Shown piece after piece: positions 36,974 through 45,776 of a DNA stretch of 64,000 bases. A program made the translations under genes and the position numbers. Source of the stretch: Gammaproteobacteria bacterium (GTDB taxonomy: Bacteria > Pseudomonadota > Gammaproteobacteria > Xanthomonadales > Wenzhouxiangellaceae); the NCBI GenBank assembly GCA_021772975.1, contig JAJFKY010000014.1, forward strand, positions 124,001 to 188,000, read 5' to 3'. How positions within the stretch are numbered: position 1 is the stretch's first letter; every line of letters begins with the position of its first letter. The notes beneath the pieces were generated by a model, which was not told the DNA's origin, made no database searches, and saw nothing but the letters and a program-made list of their open reading frames with translations.

Positions 36974-37981
36974 TCAGGAGCGCTTTTTGCGTGGTGAACC
37001 TTTGGCTTGCTCAGACCTGCCGGCGCCGGATGCACTGCGCGTTTTTTTGCGCCCGGTGCTGCTTCGGTTGGCGGCTTGCCAGGGGTTATCGCTGCCGCGC
37101 TGTGATTTGCGCTGATTTGATGGCTTGTGTCCGGGCCGGCTGCGCGGCTGCCTGCCCGGCTGTTCCGGCTGCAGTGTCAGGACGTGGGTGTGGGGCGGCA
37201 GTTTGACATCTTCGCGCAGAACTTTATGGTCCTTGTCACTGAGCCAGTGCCATTGGCCACGCAGCAGTCCCTTGGGCAAAAACGCGGCGCCATAGCGGAC
37301 CCGCTGCAAACGGCTGACTTCCACGCCCTGGGTCGCCCACAAACGCCGGACTTCACGGTTACGACCTTCCATGATGGTGACCTGATACCAATGATTGGAG
37401 TCGCCACTGCCGGCAATGGCGATATCACTGAAACGGGCCGGTCCATCCTCCAGTTCGACCCCATCACGTAGCGCCTGCAGCTGCTGAGCACTGACTTCAC
37501 CATGCACCCGGCAGGCATATTCCCGGTCGATTTTCGAGCTGGGGTGCATCATCGCGTGAGCCAGTTCACCGTCGGTGGTCAGAATCAGCAGGCCACTGGT
37601 GTTAATGTCCAGACGGCCAATGGTCACCCAGCGGCCATTATCCGGTTTGGGCAAACGGGCAAATACGGTGCGGCGTCCTTGCGGGTCGTCGTGAGTGGTG
37701 ATCTCGCCCACCGGTTTGTTATACAGCAGGGTCTGCTGCGGCTGGGTGCTGGTAATCACCCGGTAGCGGCGGTTGGAGTATTCCACCCGGTCATCTTCCG
37801 CCAGGCTGCTGCCCAGTTCAGCGGGTTGGCCGTTGACCAGGATGGCCCCCGCCTGGATGGCGCTTTCCAATTGCCGGCGCGAGCCCAGTCCGGCGCGCGC
37901 CAGAATTTTCTGAATGCGCTCCGGCGATGCCGGTGTATCAGGCGTTTGTCGGTGGGCAACGGGTCGTTTGCGAATGGCCAC
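36974..37981 (-). CDS. rluB: 23S rRNA pseudouridine synthase RluB
   Basis: Isomerises a uridine of 23S rRNA helix 80 (2605 in E. coli). It has 335 residues from a GTG start. An S4 RNA-binding domain (about 20-75; ERIQKILARAGLGSRRQLESAI) is followed by the catalytic domain with GRLDINTSGLLILTTDG, where Asp is the nucleophile, and NREVRRLW. The C-terminal ~75 residues are a basic Arg/Lys/Ser/Gly tail, usual for RluB. Two bases separate it from the scpB stop, so it is in the scpA-scpB-rluB operon. Confidence 0.94.
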   Translation of the reverse strand: MAIRKRPVAHRQTPDTPASPERIQKILARAGLGSRRQLESAIQAGAILVNGQPAELGSSLAEDDRVEYSNRRYRVITSTQPQQTLLYNKPVGEITTHDDPQGRRTVFARLPKPDNGRWVTIGRLDINTSGLLILTTDGELAHAMMHPSSKIDREYACRVHGEVSAQQLQALRDGVELEDGPARFSDIAIAGSGDSNHWYQVTIMEGRNREVRRLWATQGVEVSRLQRVRYGAAFLPKGLLRGQWHWLSDKDHKVLREDVKLPPHTHVLTLQPEQPGRQPRSRPGHKPSNQRKSQRGSDNPWQAANRSSTGRKKTRSASGAGRSEQAKGSPRKKRS

Positions 37982-37983
37982 GG

Positions 37984-38808
37984 TTATTCTTGTTCACGGT
38001 CCGGATGGATAGGTTCATCCGGTGGATGATCTTCATCATCAGCGGCATTAGCGGACTCGTTGAGACTCTGGTCATCATCAGCAGGGCTTTGATTGGCGAC
38101 ATCAGGACTTTCATTAGCAGCGCTGGCCGGTGTATCTGGCAAGTCCGGATAAGTCAGCGCCAGTTCCGGCTCCAGATTGTCCAAATCCTGAATTTCCGCC
38201 AGAGTGGGCAGTTCGTCGAGGCTTTTAAGATTGAAATAATCCAGAAAAACTTTGGTGGTGCCGAACAATACCGGGCGGCCGGGCACATCGCGATGTCCGA
38301 CTTCGCGCACCCATTCGCGTTCCAGCAGGGTGCGGATAATATTGGTACTGACACTGACTCCGCGCACATCCTCGATCTCCGCTCTGGTCACCGGTTGCCG
38401 ATAAGCAATCAGCGCCAGAGTTTCCAGTAAGGCGCGTGAATAACGCTTGGGTCGTTCCTGCCATAGACGGCTGATCCAGGGCTGCAGTTCTTCGCGGACC
38501 TGCAGGCGATAACCGGAGGCCACCTGTTTGAGTTCGATGCCACGTCCGCTGCAGCTTTCTTCCAGCAGCGCCAGGGTTTCCCTGAGCAGGCCATTGTCCG
38601 GCCGATCCTGATCGGTAAACAGGTTGGCCAGTTGCGCCAGACTTAAGGGGCCGCCGGCCGCCAACAGCGCGGCTTCGACGATCTGGAGCAGTTTTTCAGG
38701 CACCCAGGTAGCCGGCGCGTGTCCGTTACTGTCATCGCTGATCTCGGTTTGGCTGGCAGCGGCGTTGTCGACCTGCGACTGGTTTTCACTCTGGGATGCT
38801 TGATTCAT
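37984..38808 (-). CDS. scpB: Segregation and condensation protein B
   Basis: The kleisin-binding winged-helix subunit that works with ScpA and SMC in chromosome condensation. It has 274 residues. The paired winged helices cover about 35-200 (LLQIVEAALLAAGGPLSLAQLANLF, RALLETLALIAYRQPVTRAEIEDVRGV). The N-terminus is Ser/Gln-rich, and the last ~65 residues are acidic and disordered-looking (DEDHPPDEPIHPD). No smc gene lies in the window. Confidence 0.95.
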   Translation of the reverse strand: MNQASQSENQSQVDNAAASQTEISDDSNGHAPATWVPEKLLQIVEAALLAAGGPLSLAQLANLFTDQDRPDNGLLRETLALLEESCSGRGIELKQVASGYRLQVREELQPWISRLWQERPKRYSRALLETLALIAYRQPVTRAEIEDVRGVSVSTNIIRTLLEREWVREVGHRDVPGRPVLFGTTKVFLDYFNLKSLDELPTLAEIQDLDNLEPELALTYPDLPDTPASAANESPDVANQSPADDDQSLNESANAADDEDHPPDEPIHPDREQE

Positions 38809-38856
38809 GGGGTGGTTACGATGTTATTGAACATGGATTTATTGGGCAACTGGGTA

Positions 38857-39690
38857 TTAATCTAGGGTATCGGCAGCGCTGCCGGCGGCAGCCCGCAGAT
38901 AGATTTGTGCGCCGGCGGATTTCTGGATAACGTCAATCAGATGTTCTTTGAGCAACTCCAGCATGGCGATAAATGTCACCACCACGCCCATCCGGCCTTC
39001 GGCGCGGTTGAACAGTTGCTGGAATTCCACCGACTGTCCGCTGCCCAGCTGTTTAAGCACGATCGACATCCGTTCACGCACCGATAGAGTTTCACCTTCA
39101 ATGGTATGCCGGGAAAACAGATCGGCGCGATGCATGACTTCTTTAAGCGCCAGGATCAGCTCGCGCAGCTCAAGCTCCGGCTCGGGTTGTTCGGGTCTTA
39201 GATCATCCGCCGCCACGCTGGTAATAAAAGTATCACGCTCCAGCTGGGTCAATTGATCGATATCATCAGCGGCCTGTTTGAAACGCTCGTATTCCTGTAA
39301 CCGCCGGATCAGTTCGGCGCGTGGATCAATATCCTCCTCGCTTTCCGCTACCGGGCGGGGCAGCAGCATGCGCGATTTGATCTCAGCCAGAATCGCGGCC
39401 ATCACCAGATACTCCGCGGCCAGTTCCAGTCGCATGTCATGCATCATCTCGATATAGCTGACGTACTGGGTGGTAATCTCCGCAATCGGAATATCCAGAA
39501 TATCCAGATTCTGGCGGCGGATCAGATACAGCAGCAGGTCCAGTGGTCCGGTAAACGCTTCCAGGATGACTTCCAGTGCATCGGGGGGGATGTATAGATC
39601 CTCCGGCAAATGCGTGAAAGCCTCGCCTTTGACCGTTGCGAAAGGAATTTCCGGCTGACTGGCGGTGTGGTTTGCGGGGTTTGATTCCAT
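38857..39690 (-). CDS. scpA: Segregation and condensation protein A (kleisin)
   Basis: A kleisin subunit bridging SMC heads or MksB-type condensins. It has 277 residues. The N-terminal signature is FTGPLDLLLYLIRRQNLDILDIPIAEIT (cited here in parts: FTGPLDLLLYLI and LDILDIPIAEIT), with EYLVMAAILAEIKSRMLLP following, a coiled segment near 120-160 and a C-terminal winged helix (about 190-265). It is the first gene of the operon, 48 bases before scpB. Confidence 0.95.
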   Translation of the reverse strand: MESNPANHTASQPEIPFATVKGEAFTHLPEDLYIPPDALEVILEAFTGPLDLLLYLIRRQNLDILDIPIAEITTQYVSYIEMMHDMRLELAAEYLVMAAILAEIKSRMLLPRPVAESEEDIDPRAELIRRLQEYERFKQAADDIDQLTQLERDTFITSVAADDLRPEQPEPELELRELILALKEVMHRADLFSRHTIEGETLSVRERMSIVLKQLGSGQSVEFQQLFNRAEGRMGVVVTFIAMLELLKEHLIDVIQKSAGAQIYLRAAAGSAADTLD

Positions 39691-39860
39691 CCGGCGTATT
39701 CTAACCGATTGCTCAGCGGCAGCAGGGTTTATGGGTTAATTTTGATGCTCGCCGCGTCCGCCGCAACAGCGGCTGTCAGCATAAATGGCAAACCGGCTGC
39801 AGCTGCGTTGCGGTATGTTGCCCCGGCAGCGCGATCAAGCGTACTGTTAGAGCGACCGGA

Positions 39861-40772
39861 TCAGCCTTCGCCTTTGGTCCGGGTACTGGTTTTTTTGTCA
39901 GTTGCATTTTTTTCCAGGAACTGGATGATTAAACCGGCAATATCCTTGCCGGTAGCTGCTTCGATGCCTTCCAGGCCTGGCGAGGAGTTGACCTCCATCA
40001 CCAGTGGTCCGTGGTTGGAACGCAGCAGATCCACCCCAGCCACATTCAAGCCCATGACCTTGGCGGCGGTTACTGCCGTGCTGCGCTCCGCGGGACTGAT
40101 TTTAATGACTTCGGCGGAGCCGCCGCGGTGCAGGTTACTGCGAAACTCACCGGGCGCGCCCTGGCGGCGCATGGCGGCCACTACTTTACCCCCGACCACA
40201 AAACAGCGGATATCGGCGCCGCCCGCCTCTTTGATATATTCCTGCACCATAATATTGGCCTGCAGCCCCATAAATGCTTCGATCACGCTTTCCGCGGCCT
40301 GGCGGGTTTCCGCCAGTACCACCCCGATGCCCTGGGTGCCTTCCAGCAGCTTGATCACCAGTGGCGCACCGCCGACCATGTCAATCAGACCGTCAATATC
40401 ATCCGGCGAGTGACAGAAACCGGTCACCGGCAGACCGATGCCCTTGCGTGACAGCAGCTGCAATGAGCGCAGCTTGTCGCGCGAACGGCTGATGGCAACC
40501 GACTCGTTCAGAGGAAATGTGCCGGCCACTTCAAACTGTCTGAGCACCGCTGTGCCATAGAAGGTAATGGATGCGCCAATTCTGGGAATGACGGCGTCCT
40601 GCAGCTCCAGTTTGGTGCCACGGTAATGGATACTGGGTCGGTGCGAAACAATATTCATATAGCATCGCAGCGTATCGACCACCCGCACCTCATGGCCACG
40701 TGTTTCAGCTGCTTCTACCAGACGCGCAGTGGAATAGATGCGCTTGCTGCGCGATAAAATGGCAATTTTCAT
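39861..40772 (-). CDS. rimK: Ribosomal protein S6 modification protein, ATP-grasp glutamate ligase
   Basis: Adds glutamate residues to the C-terminus of ribosomal protein S6. It has 303 residues and starts [25 protein letters not shown]-grasp marks are [45 protein letters not shown] and [14 protein letters not shown]. The short C-terminal tail is Lys/Thr/Glu-rich. It lies 27 bases after the RimB-type protease gene, as in the Pseudomonas rim system. Confidence 0.95.
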   Translation of the reverse strand: MKIAILSRSKRIYSTARLVEAAETRGHEVRVVDTLRCYMNIVSHRPSIHYRGTKLELQDAVIPRIGASITFYGTAVLRQFEVAGTFPLNESVAISRSRDKLRSLQLLSRKGIGLPVTGFCHSPDDIDGLIDMVGGAPLVIKLLEGTQGIGVVLAETRQAAESVIEAFMGLQANIMVQEYIKEAGGADIRCFVVGGKVVAAMRRQGAPGEFRSNLHRGGSAEVIKISPAERSTAVTAAKVMGLNVAGVDLLRSNHGPLVMEVNSSPGLEGIEAATGKDIAGLIIQFLEKNATDKKTSTRTKGEG

Positions 40773-40799
40773 AAAGAAACTCGTGGTCAGGGTGAGGCT

Positions 40800-41249
40800 T
40801 CAGCTACGTGGGTAGCCTTGCAGGTAGCGCCGGCCAGGATCAACCAGAGCGTGGTGGCTCATCGCCGTGCGTCCAAGTAGCATACGATAGCGCATTTTCT
40901 CGCGGCATGTGAGAGTAATTTCCACCTCCCAGGAGGTGGCGCCAATCAGTAACGGTGTGGCAATCACACAGCGTTCTTCCCAGCGGCCACTGGTATTGCG
41001 AATTTTGCGTACGTCGATCAGACGCGATTCACAATCAATATAGCGATTGGGCCTTGGACTGCCTATCGCAACCCGGTAAGAGACCCAGTCCTGGCGATTT
41101 TTTTTGAAAGTTTCCAGATCGCTGACATGCAATGCCGAAGTCTTGGCGCCGGTATCAACCCGGGCACGCAACCGGCTGACATCCAATTTCGGCAGACTGA
41201 TCCACTCACAGGCGCCGATGATAATGGTGGGGTGCTGGGGTTTGCTCAC
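40800..41249 (-). CDS. rimB: RimK-associated retropepsin-like aspartic protease (RimB family)
   Basis: A 149-residue protein, annotated elsewhere as 'ATP-dependent zinc protease' but with a retropepsin-like fold. The active-site triplet is in LRARVDTGAKTSALH (Asp-Thr-Gly), and the C-terminal GRTAMSHHALVDP matches the second conserved region. In Pseudomonas, RimB removes or trims the glutamates added by RimK. GTG is used as start (41249), with no better ATG nearby. It is directly upstream of rimK in one operon. Confidence 0.9.
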   Translation of the reverse strand: MSKPQHPTIIIGACEWISLPKLDVSRLRARVDTGAKTSALHVSDLETFKKNRQDWVSYRVAIGSPRPNRYIDCESRLIDVRKIRNTSGRWEERCVIATPLLIGATSWEVEITLTCREKMRYRMLLGRTAMSHHALVDPGRRYLQGYPRS

Positions 41250-41414
41250 GGAGCGTTACGTTGTTTCATACAGGTCGGAAAATCAAGCTTGGAGGTAAAT
41301 ATTAAATGAACGCTTAAGATAGCATGACACATAACTGTCATGGACAGGTAATACTGTTGGCCTGCCGCTGAATAACAAGTCAGCGGTTTGTTTGAATCAG
41401 GTTGGGAATGAGCT

Positions 41415-42779
41415 ATGCGGATTGGAGTATTTGGATGCGGTTATGTCGGCCTGGTGACGGGCGCCTGCCTGGCTGAGATCGGCAATGATGTCATCGCTGT
41501 CGATGTCAGCGCGGATCGCGTCAGCATGTTGAATGCAGGCCAGCCGCCGATTTATGAACCGGGCCTGGAAGCAATGCTCAGGAATAATCTGAGTACCGGT
41601 CGGCTGCGGTTCAGCTTATCCGCAGCTGAGTGTGTGCAGCACAGTGAGGTTATTTTTATTGCCGTGGGTACCCCCACCGGCGCCGATGGCAGTGCGGATC
41701 TTAGCTCGGTGTCAGCGGTTGCCGGGGTGCTGGGTGAGCACCTGCGTGCGGATACTCTGGTGGTGGTCAAGTCCACGGTACCGGTGGGCACCACCCGGCA
41801 GGTTCAGCAGATCATTCAGCAATCGCTGGATGGCCGTGAAGTACCTTTTGAAGTGGCATTTAACCCGGAGTTTCTGAAAGAGGGCGCTGCCCTGCAGGAT
41901 TTTCAGCGGCCGGATCGAATTGTAATCGGGGTGGACGGTTTGCCCGCGGAACGGACTTTGCGGGCGCTGTATGCGCCTTATAACCGCAACCATGAAAAAC
42001 TGATCGTGATGGATATCGCATCCGCCGAATTGACCAAATATGCCGCCAACGCAATGCTGGCCACGCGCATCAGTTTTATGAATGAGCTGGCGGCTATCGC
42101 CGATCAGTTGGGCGCTGATATTGAGCAGGTACGGATCGGGATAGGCTCTGATCCGCGGATTGGCTACGCGTTTTTATATGCGGGAGCCGGTTTCGGCGGT
42201 TCGTGTTTTCCCAAGGATTTACAGGCGCTGGCCCACAGCGCCCGTACAGCAGGCGTGGAAACCCATATTCTGCAATCCGTTCAGGAGGTTAATGCGAGTC
42301 AGAAAAGGAAAATATATCAATACCTTGAACAACATTTCGCAGGTGATCTAGAAGGTAAGACCGTTGCCATCTGGGGGTTGGCGTTTAAACCGGAAACCGA
42401 TGATATCCGGGAGGCCCCCAGCCGGGTGTTGATGGAGCAGCTGTGGTCAGCAGGTGCTCGGGTCCAGGCCTTTGACCCGCAGGCCATGCCGGCCATTCAG
42501 GCCTGTTATGCGCCGCGGCTGGCCAGCGGTGAGCTGCGTCTGTGTGAACAGGCCTATGCCGCCCTGGAAGGCGCCGATGCGCTGGTGGTGGTGACCGAAT
42601 GGAAAAGCTTCTGGAGCCCGGATTTTCAGCGCATACAGGCCACGCTCAGGCATCCGGTACTGGTCGATGGGCGCAATATTTATGATCCGGGTCTGGTCGC
42701 CCGGGCAGGCCTGGTGCACTACGCGGTGGGCCGCGGCCTGCAGTATGAGCAATCGCCGCCCGTCAGACGGGCGGGATAG
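41415..42779 (+). CDS. ugd: UDP-glucose/GDP-mannose 6-dehydrogenase
   Basis: An NAD-dependent four-electron oxidation of a sugar nucleotide to the uronate, for polysaccharide or lipid A sugars. It has 454 residues. The Rossmann start is GVFGCGYVGLVTGACLAEIG, and FNPEFLKEGAAL and catalytic Cys264 in GFGGSCFPKDLQAL follow. The C-terminal UDP-binding domain has VAIWGLAFKPETDDIREAPS. UDP-glucose is more likely than GDP-mannose from overall layout, but this is not decisive. It is a single gene divergent from rimB. Confidence 0.93.
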   Translation: MRIGVFGCGYVGLVTGACLAEIGNDVIAVDVSADRVSMLNAGQPPIYEPGLEAMLRNNLSTGRLRFSLSAAECVQHSEVIFIAVGTPTGADGSADLSSVSAVAGVLGEHLRADTLVVVKSTVPVGTTRQVQQIIQQSLDGREVPFEVAFNPEFLKEGAALQDFQRPDRIVIGVDGLPAERTLRALYAPYNRNHEKLIVMDIASAELTKYAANAMLATRISFMNELAAIADQLGADIEQVRIGIGSDPRIGYAFLYAGAGFGGSCFPKDLQALAHSARTAGVETHILQSVQEVNASQKRKIYQYLEQHFAGDLEGKTVAIWGLAFKPETDDIREAPSRVLMEQLWSAGARVQAFDPQAMPAIQACYAPRLASGELRLCEQAYAALEGADALVVVTEWKSFWSPDFQRIQATLRHPVLVDGRNIYDPGLVARAGLVHYAVGRGLQYEQSPPVRRAG

Positions 42780-42798
42780 AAACCGGAAAAATGCCTGC

Positions 42799-43890
42799 TT
42801 ATTGTTGACGCATTCGCAGCGTAATAAACGCGATCAGTCCCAGCAGCAGGATGATCAGCAACATACCGTTGGCGTTCAATACCGGCACCGCCGGTGGCGG
42901 AGGCAGGTTGGCGGTGGGCAGCGCGAGCTCAATAAAGCGTGCACTGACGCCGTCAAGTTTGGTTTCCACCAGGTTGCCGGCGCGGTCGATTTCATGCACG
43001 CCACCACCGTTGGTGGTCAGAATATTGCCGTTGGGGAGCTCATATGCGCCCCGGTAGCCACCCAGGTTGGGCGGGTTATAAACACCAATTAAAGCGCCGC
43101 TGGAGGAATATTCCACCACACCCTGCTCGGTGCCGGTAAAATTGGCCACCAGAATATTGCCGCTGGCGGTTTCGGCAAGCTGCTCAGGGAAGCTGTCGAT
43201 TGCGGTCAGGTTCATCAACGGGGCACCGTCAATGGTGTATTGGTGAATGATGTCGCTGTTAATACCGCCGACCAGTAAATTGTCGCTGCGCACCAGCACA
43301 TCAAACGGTGAGCCCAGCCCATCAGCGCCATTGGCAACGCGGTTACCGACCGGATTGCCGGCGGTATCGAACTCGGCAATGGCGTCGGCATTGGCGCCGC
43401 TGCCTACACTGACCAGCAGATTACCGTTGGGAGCCAGCGACAAGCCACGCACATTGTCCAGAATGCCGACATCAACACCGCCGACTGGGGCAAATACACC
43501 CAGGTAATTGCCGCTAGCCAGGTCATATTGCTGGACCACATCCTCCAGTTGATCAGAGACCAGCACGGAAGCGCCATCACTGGATAAAATGGCGTGAATG
43601 GGGGTGCTCAAATTATCCGGATCAGCCGGAATAAAATCCGGATCAAGCAGGTTACCGGTGAGCGGGTCAAACGCCATCACACGGTCATTGGTGGATTCCG
43701 GAATCAACAGCAGCCCGTTATCACCCAGGGTACCCAGAGCATTGATACGAGCAGCGGGATCAGGTGTGGGTAAAGCCGTTGGAGTCGGGCTGGCGCCGCT
43801 GATTTCCGCCTCAAGTTGTTGCTGGGTCAGGCTTTGTGCGGATACCGCTGAGCTGAACAACAAGCTGATAAAAGTGATTCTGAATAACAT
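42799..43890 (-). CDS. Secreted beta-propeller protein with IPTL-type C-terminal sorting signal
   Basis: The ATG at 43890 follows an AGGAGA site and opens a signal peptide (MLFRITFISLLFSSAVSAQS). The protein has 363 residues. Repeats of the NHL/PQQ type fill the middle (LLIPESTNDRVMAFDPLTGN, VSDQLEDVVQQYDLASGNYLG, NGNILTTNGGGVHEIDRAGN). The end is tripartite: VPVLNANGM, a hydrophobic segment LLIILLLGLIAFIT, then LRMRQQ, as in IPTL-CTERM signals processed by an exosortase-like or archaeosortase-like enzyme. Ligand unknown. It sits downstream of the metallo-hydrolase gene. Confidence 0.82.
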   Translation of the reverse strand: MLFRITFISLLFSSAVSAQSLTQQQLEAEISGASPTPTALPTPDPAARINALGTLGDNGLLLIPESTNDRVMAFDPLTGNLLDPDFIPADPDNLSTPIHAILSSDGASVLVSDQLEDVVQQYDLASGNYLGVFAPVGGVDVGILDNVRGLSLAPNGNLLVSVGSGANADAIAEFDTAGNPVGNRVANGADGLGSPFDVLVRSDNLLVGGINSDIIHQYTIDGAPLMNLTAIDSFPEQLAETASGNILVANFTGTEQGVVEYSSSGALIGVYNPPNLGGYRGAYELPNGNILTTNGGGVHEIDRAGNLVETKLDGVSARFIELALPTANLPPPPAVPVLNANGMLLIILLLGLIAFITLRMRQQ

Positions 43891-43992
43891 TCCGTGTCTC
43901 TCCTGAGTACATAGCTCCCTATGACAATCGGTAGTATAACTCAACGGTTAAGCGCTCAATAACCCCACTTGCCGACCGCGCCTGGAATGTTA

Positions 43993-44017
43993 ATCACCGG
44001 CATGCAATGCCGGTGAT
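43993..44017. repeat. Perfect 11-bp inverted repeat
   Basis: ATCACCGGCAT and ATGCCGGTGAT around a GCA loop, between the metallo-hydrolase gene and the propeller gene. Without a T-run it could be a weak terminator, an RNA stability element or an operator. Confidence 0.5.
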
Positions 44018-44075
44018 ATCGAGGCCGGGGTCGTTGCCCGAGCGCGTTGACCTGACCCGCTATATTCAGCTGGAT

Positions 44076-45512
44076 TCAGCGCACTACCGGTTTGTCCAAC
44101 GCGGTCTGTAAATCCTGCGGTGTGCCGGTCAGTGGACTGTGCGCTGATACCAGTGTCTTAATCTCAAGCTGATGCCTGGCAAGCGCGCCGGCGAAGGATC
44201 TGGTCGAGGATACCGCTGGCGGGACCACGCCATTGCGCGGCATGGTGAAGTGATCGGCCTCAAACAGCAGCCCCTCCGCCGGGAGATAAGTAACCAGCAG
44301 ATGTTCAGTATGCGCGGTCGGGCCGATATCGATAATTTCCACCCGCCGATCGGCATCTTCCAGCACTCTGCGTGTCTCGACGGTCTCCAGTTTTAATTCC
44401 ACGTCGCCGGTTGCAGCCGCACGAACCACGGACGCGTGGGCATTGGACGCAATTACGGTAGCACCCTCGGCAGCGTAGGCAGGCACCCCCAGCACATGAT
44501 CACTGTGATGATGGGTCATAACTCCGTAGCGAATCGGTTTAGTCGCGATGACTTTGCGCAATTCGCTGATCCGCTGAGGAATACCCGCGGCGCCGCCGAC
44601 CGCGATCACATAGTCATCCATTTCGATGAACATCGCGTAAGTGCCGCTGCCACCAATTAAATAGACGCCTTCGCCAAGTTTTTGTGTGGTCAGTGGATCG
44701 GGATCGATGGCCGCAAGCCGGCTCAGGCTCTCAGGCACCTGGGTTAAAGCGGTGATATCACTATTCACCTGCGTGCTGGTATTGCGGCGCTCCAGGTTGG
44801 TGTCGCCATTGACCAGCAGTTCGAAGCGTTGATTAAATGGAATGCCGGCGATATTGTCGTAATCGTAAAAACGATATTCAATCAGGCCAAAGCCTGGCAG
44901 TACCCGCTCACTTTTATTGAGCCGGTAAGATTCCTGATCAAAGTACAGACTGATGGCCGGACCGGTCTGCATCACAAAAGAAATAACCGCGTGGCTGCGG
45001 CCATCAACTTCGGCATCGCCCAGATAACGCGCGGTATTGGCACGCAGATTTAATTGCCTGACCAGCAAAGCGGGGGTGACCCGGATAAACGGACCTGAGG
45101 CAGTATTAAAATCAGCTTGTGAGATGGGAGTGGCAGTGCCCGCACGGTGATTAAGCTGATAGCTTTGCTCAGCGTTGATAATGGTCGTGTTATCAAATTC
45201 AAACCCGCCGCCGGTGCCACTGGTGCCGGTGACAAAAATACTGTCGTCAAACTGGATGGCATCCTGGCCCTGGTTGTTATTGCGATCCCAGGGCGGGCCG
45301 GGTGCCCGGCTCTGTCCAACCGCAGTGGCGGTGGTCTGGTGCTCAATGACGATGGAGTTCAGGCTAGCAAGCCGCTCCGCGCCGCCATATGCCTCCAGCA
45401 CACCGGCGATAATCTCCTGGGTACGCGCTACGTTCTGCTCGGTAATATTCTGTGCACTGACGCCACCCGTCAGCAGCACGGCCGCGGTTATCCCTAAGGC
45501 AAATTTTTTCAT
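44076..45512 (-). CDS. Secreted metallo-beta-lactamase-fold hydrolase
   Basis: The start ATG 45512, with GGAG upstream, opens a signal peptide MKKFALGITAAVLLTGGVSA. The protein has 478 residues. The N-terminal ~270 residues are beta-rich (lipoprotein-carrier-like, YRLNKSERVLPGFGLIEYRFYDY). The MBL domain (about 280-470) has HHHSDH, then TAHTEHLLVTYLP and LFEADHF, giving a complete two-metal site. Class B lactamase activity is not implied; cyclase, quinone-linked or sulfatase-like roles are possible. It lies downstream of a TonB-dependent receptor gene on the same strand, but a terminator separates them. Confidence 0.87.
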   Translation of the reverse strand: MKKFALGITAAVLLTGGVSAQNITEQNVARTQEIIAGVLEAYGGAERLASLNSIVIEHQTTATAVGQSRAPGPPWDRNNNQGQDAIQFDDSIFVTGTSGTGGGFEFDNTTIINAEQSYQLNHRAGTATPISQADFNTASGPFIRVTPALLVRQLNLRANTARYLGDAEVDGRSHAVISFVMQTGPAISLYFDQESYRLNKSERVLPGFGLIEYRFYDYDNIAGIPFNQRFELLVNGDTNLERRNTSTQVNSDITALTQVPESLSRLAAIDPDPLTTQKLGEGVYLIGGSGTYAMFIEMDDYVIAVGGAAGIPQRISELRKVIATKPIRYGVMTHHHSDHVLGVPAYAAEGATVIASNAHASVVRAAATGDVELKLETVETRRVLEDADRRVEIIDIGPTAHTEHLLVTYLPAEGLLFEADHFTMPRNGVVPPAVSSTRSFAGALARHQLEIKTLVSAHSPLTGTPQDLQTALDKPVVR

Positions 45513-45718
45513 TGAAATCTCCATACATGTGATGATAAATACCCCGCAACGCCAACATAACACTCATATCTATCGGCAGATGATGCTGGTGGTCATGGTT
45601 TCGGCAGGAGCATACTGGCCCAGGACGAAAATTTACGTAGATAGTCCTGTGGCAGGCTGTAGGAGGCCGGGATTTCAATCTGGCAGTGTAGGGCAGCAGG
45701 CCTGTTAATGGGTCGCGC

Positions 45719-45749
45719 AAAAAAACTGGCCCCGAAATAATGGGGCCAG
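45719..45749 (-). terminator. Terminator of the TonB-dependent receptor gene
   Basis: On the minus strand CTGGCCCC and GGGGCCAG form an 8-bp stem around ATTATTTC, followed by seven T, 27 bases past the stop. Confidence 0.92.
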
Positions 45750-45776
45750 CAGCGTCAGCATGAGATGCTCAGATAT

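Noticed and set aside
39709-40413. Plus-strand frame of 234 codons
   Set aside because: It is antisense to rimK, which has all ATP-grasp motifs.
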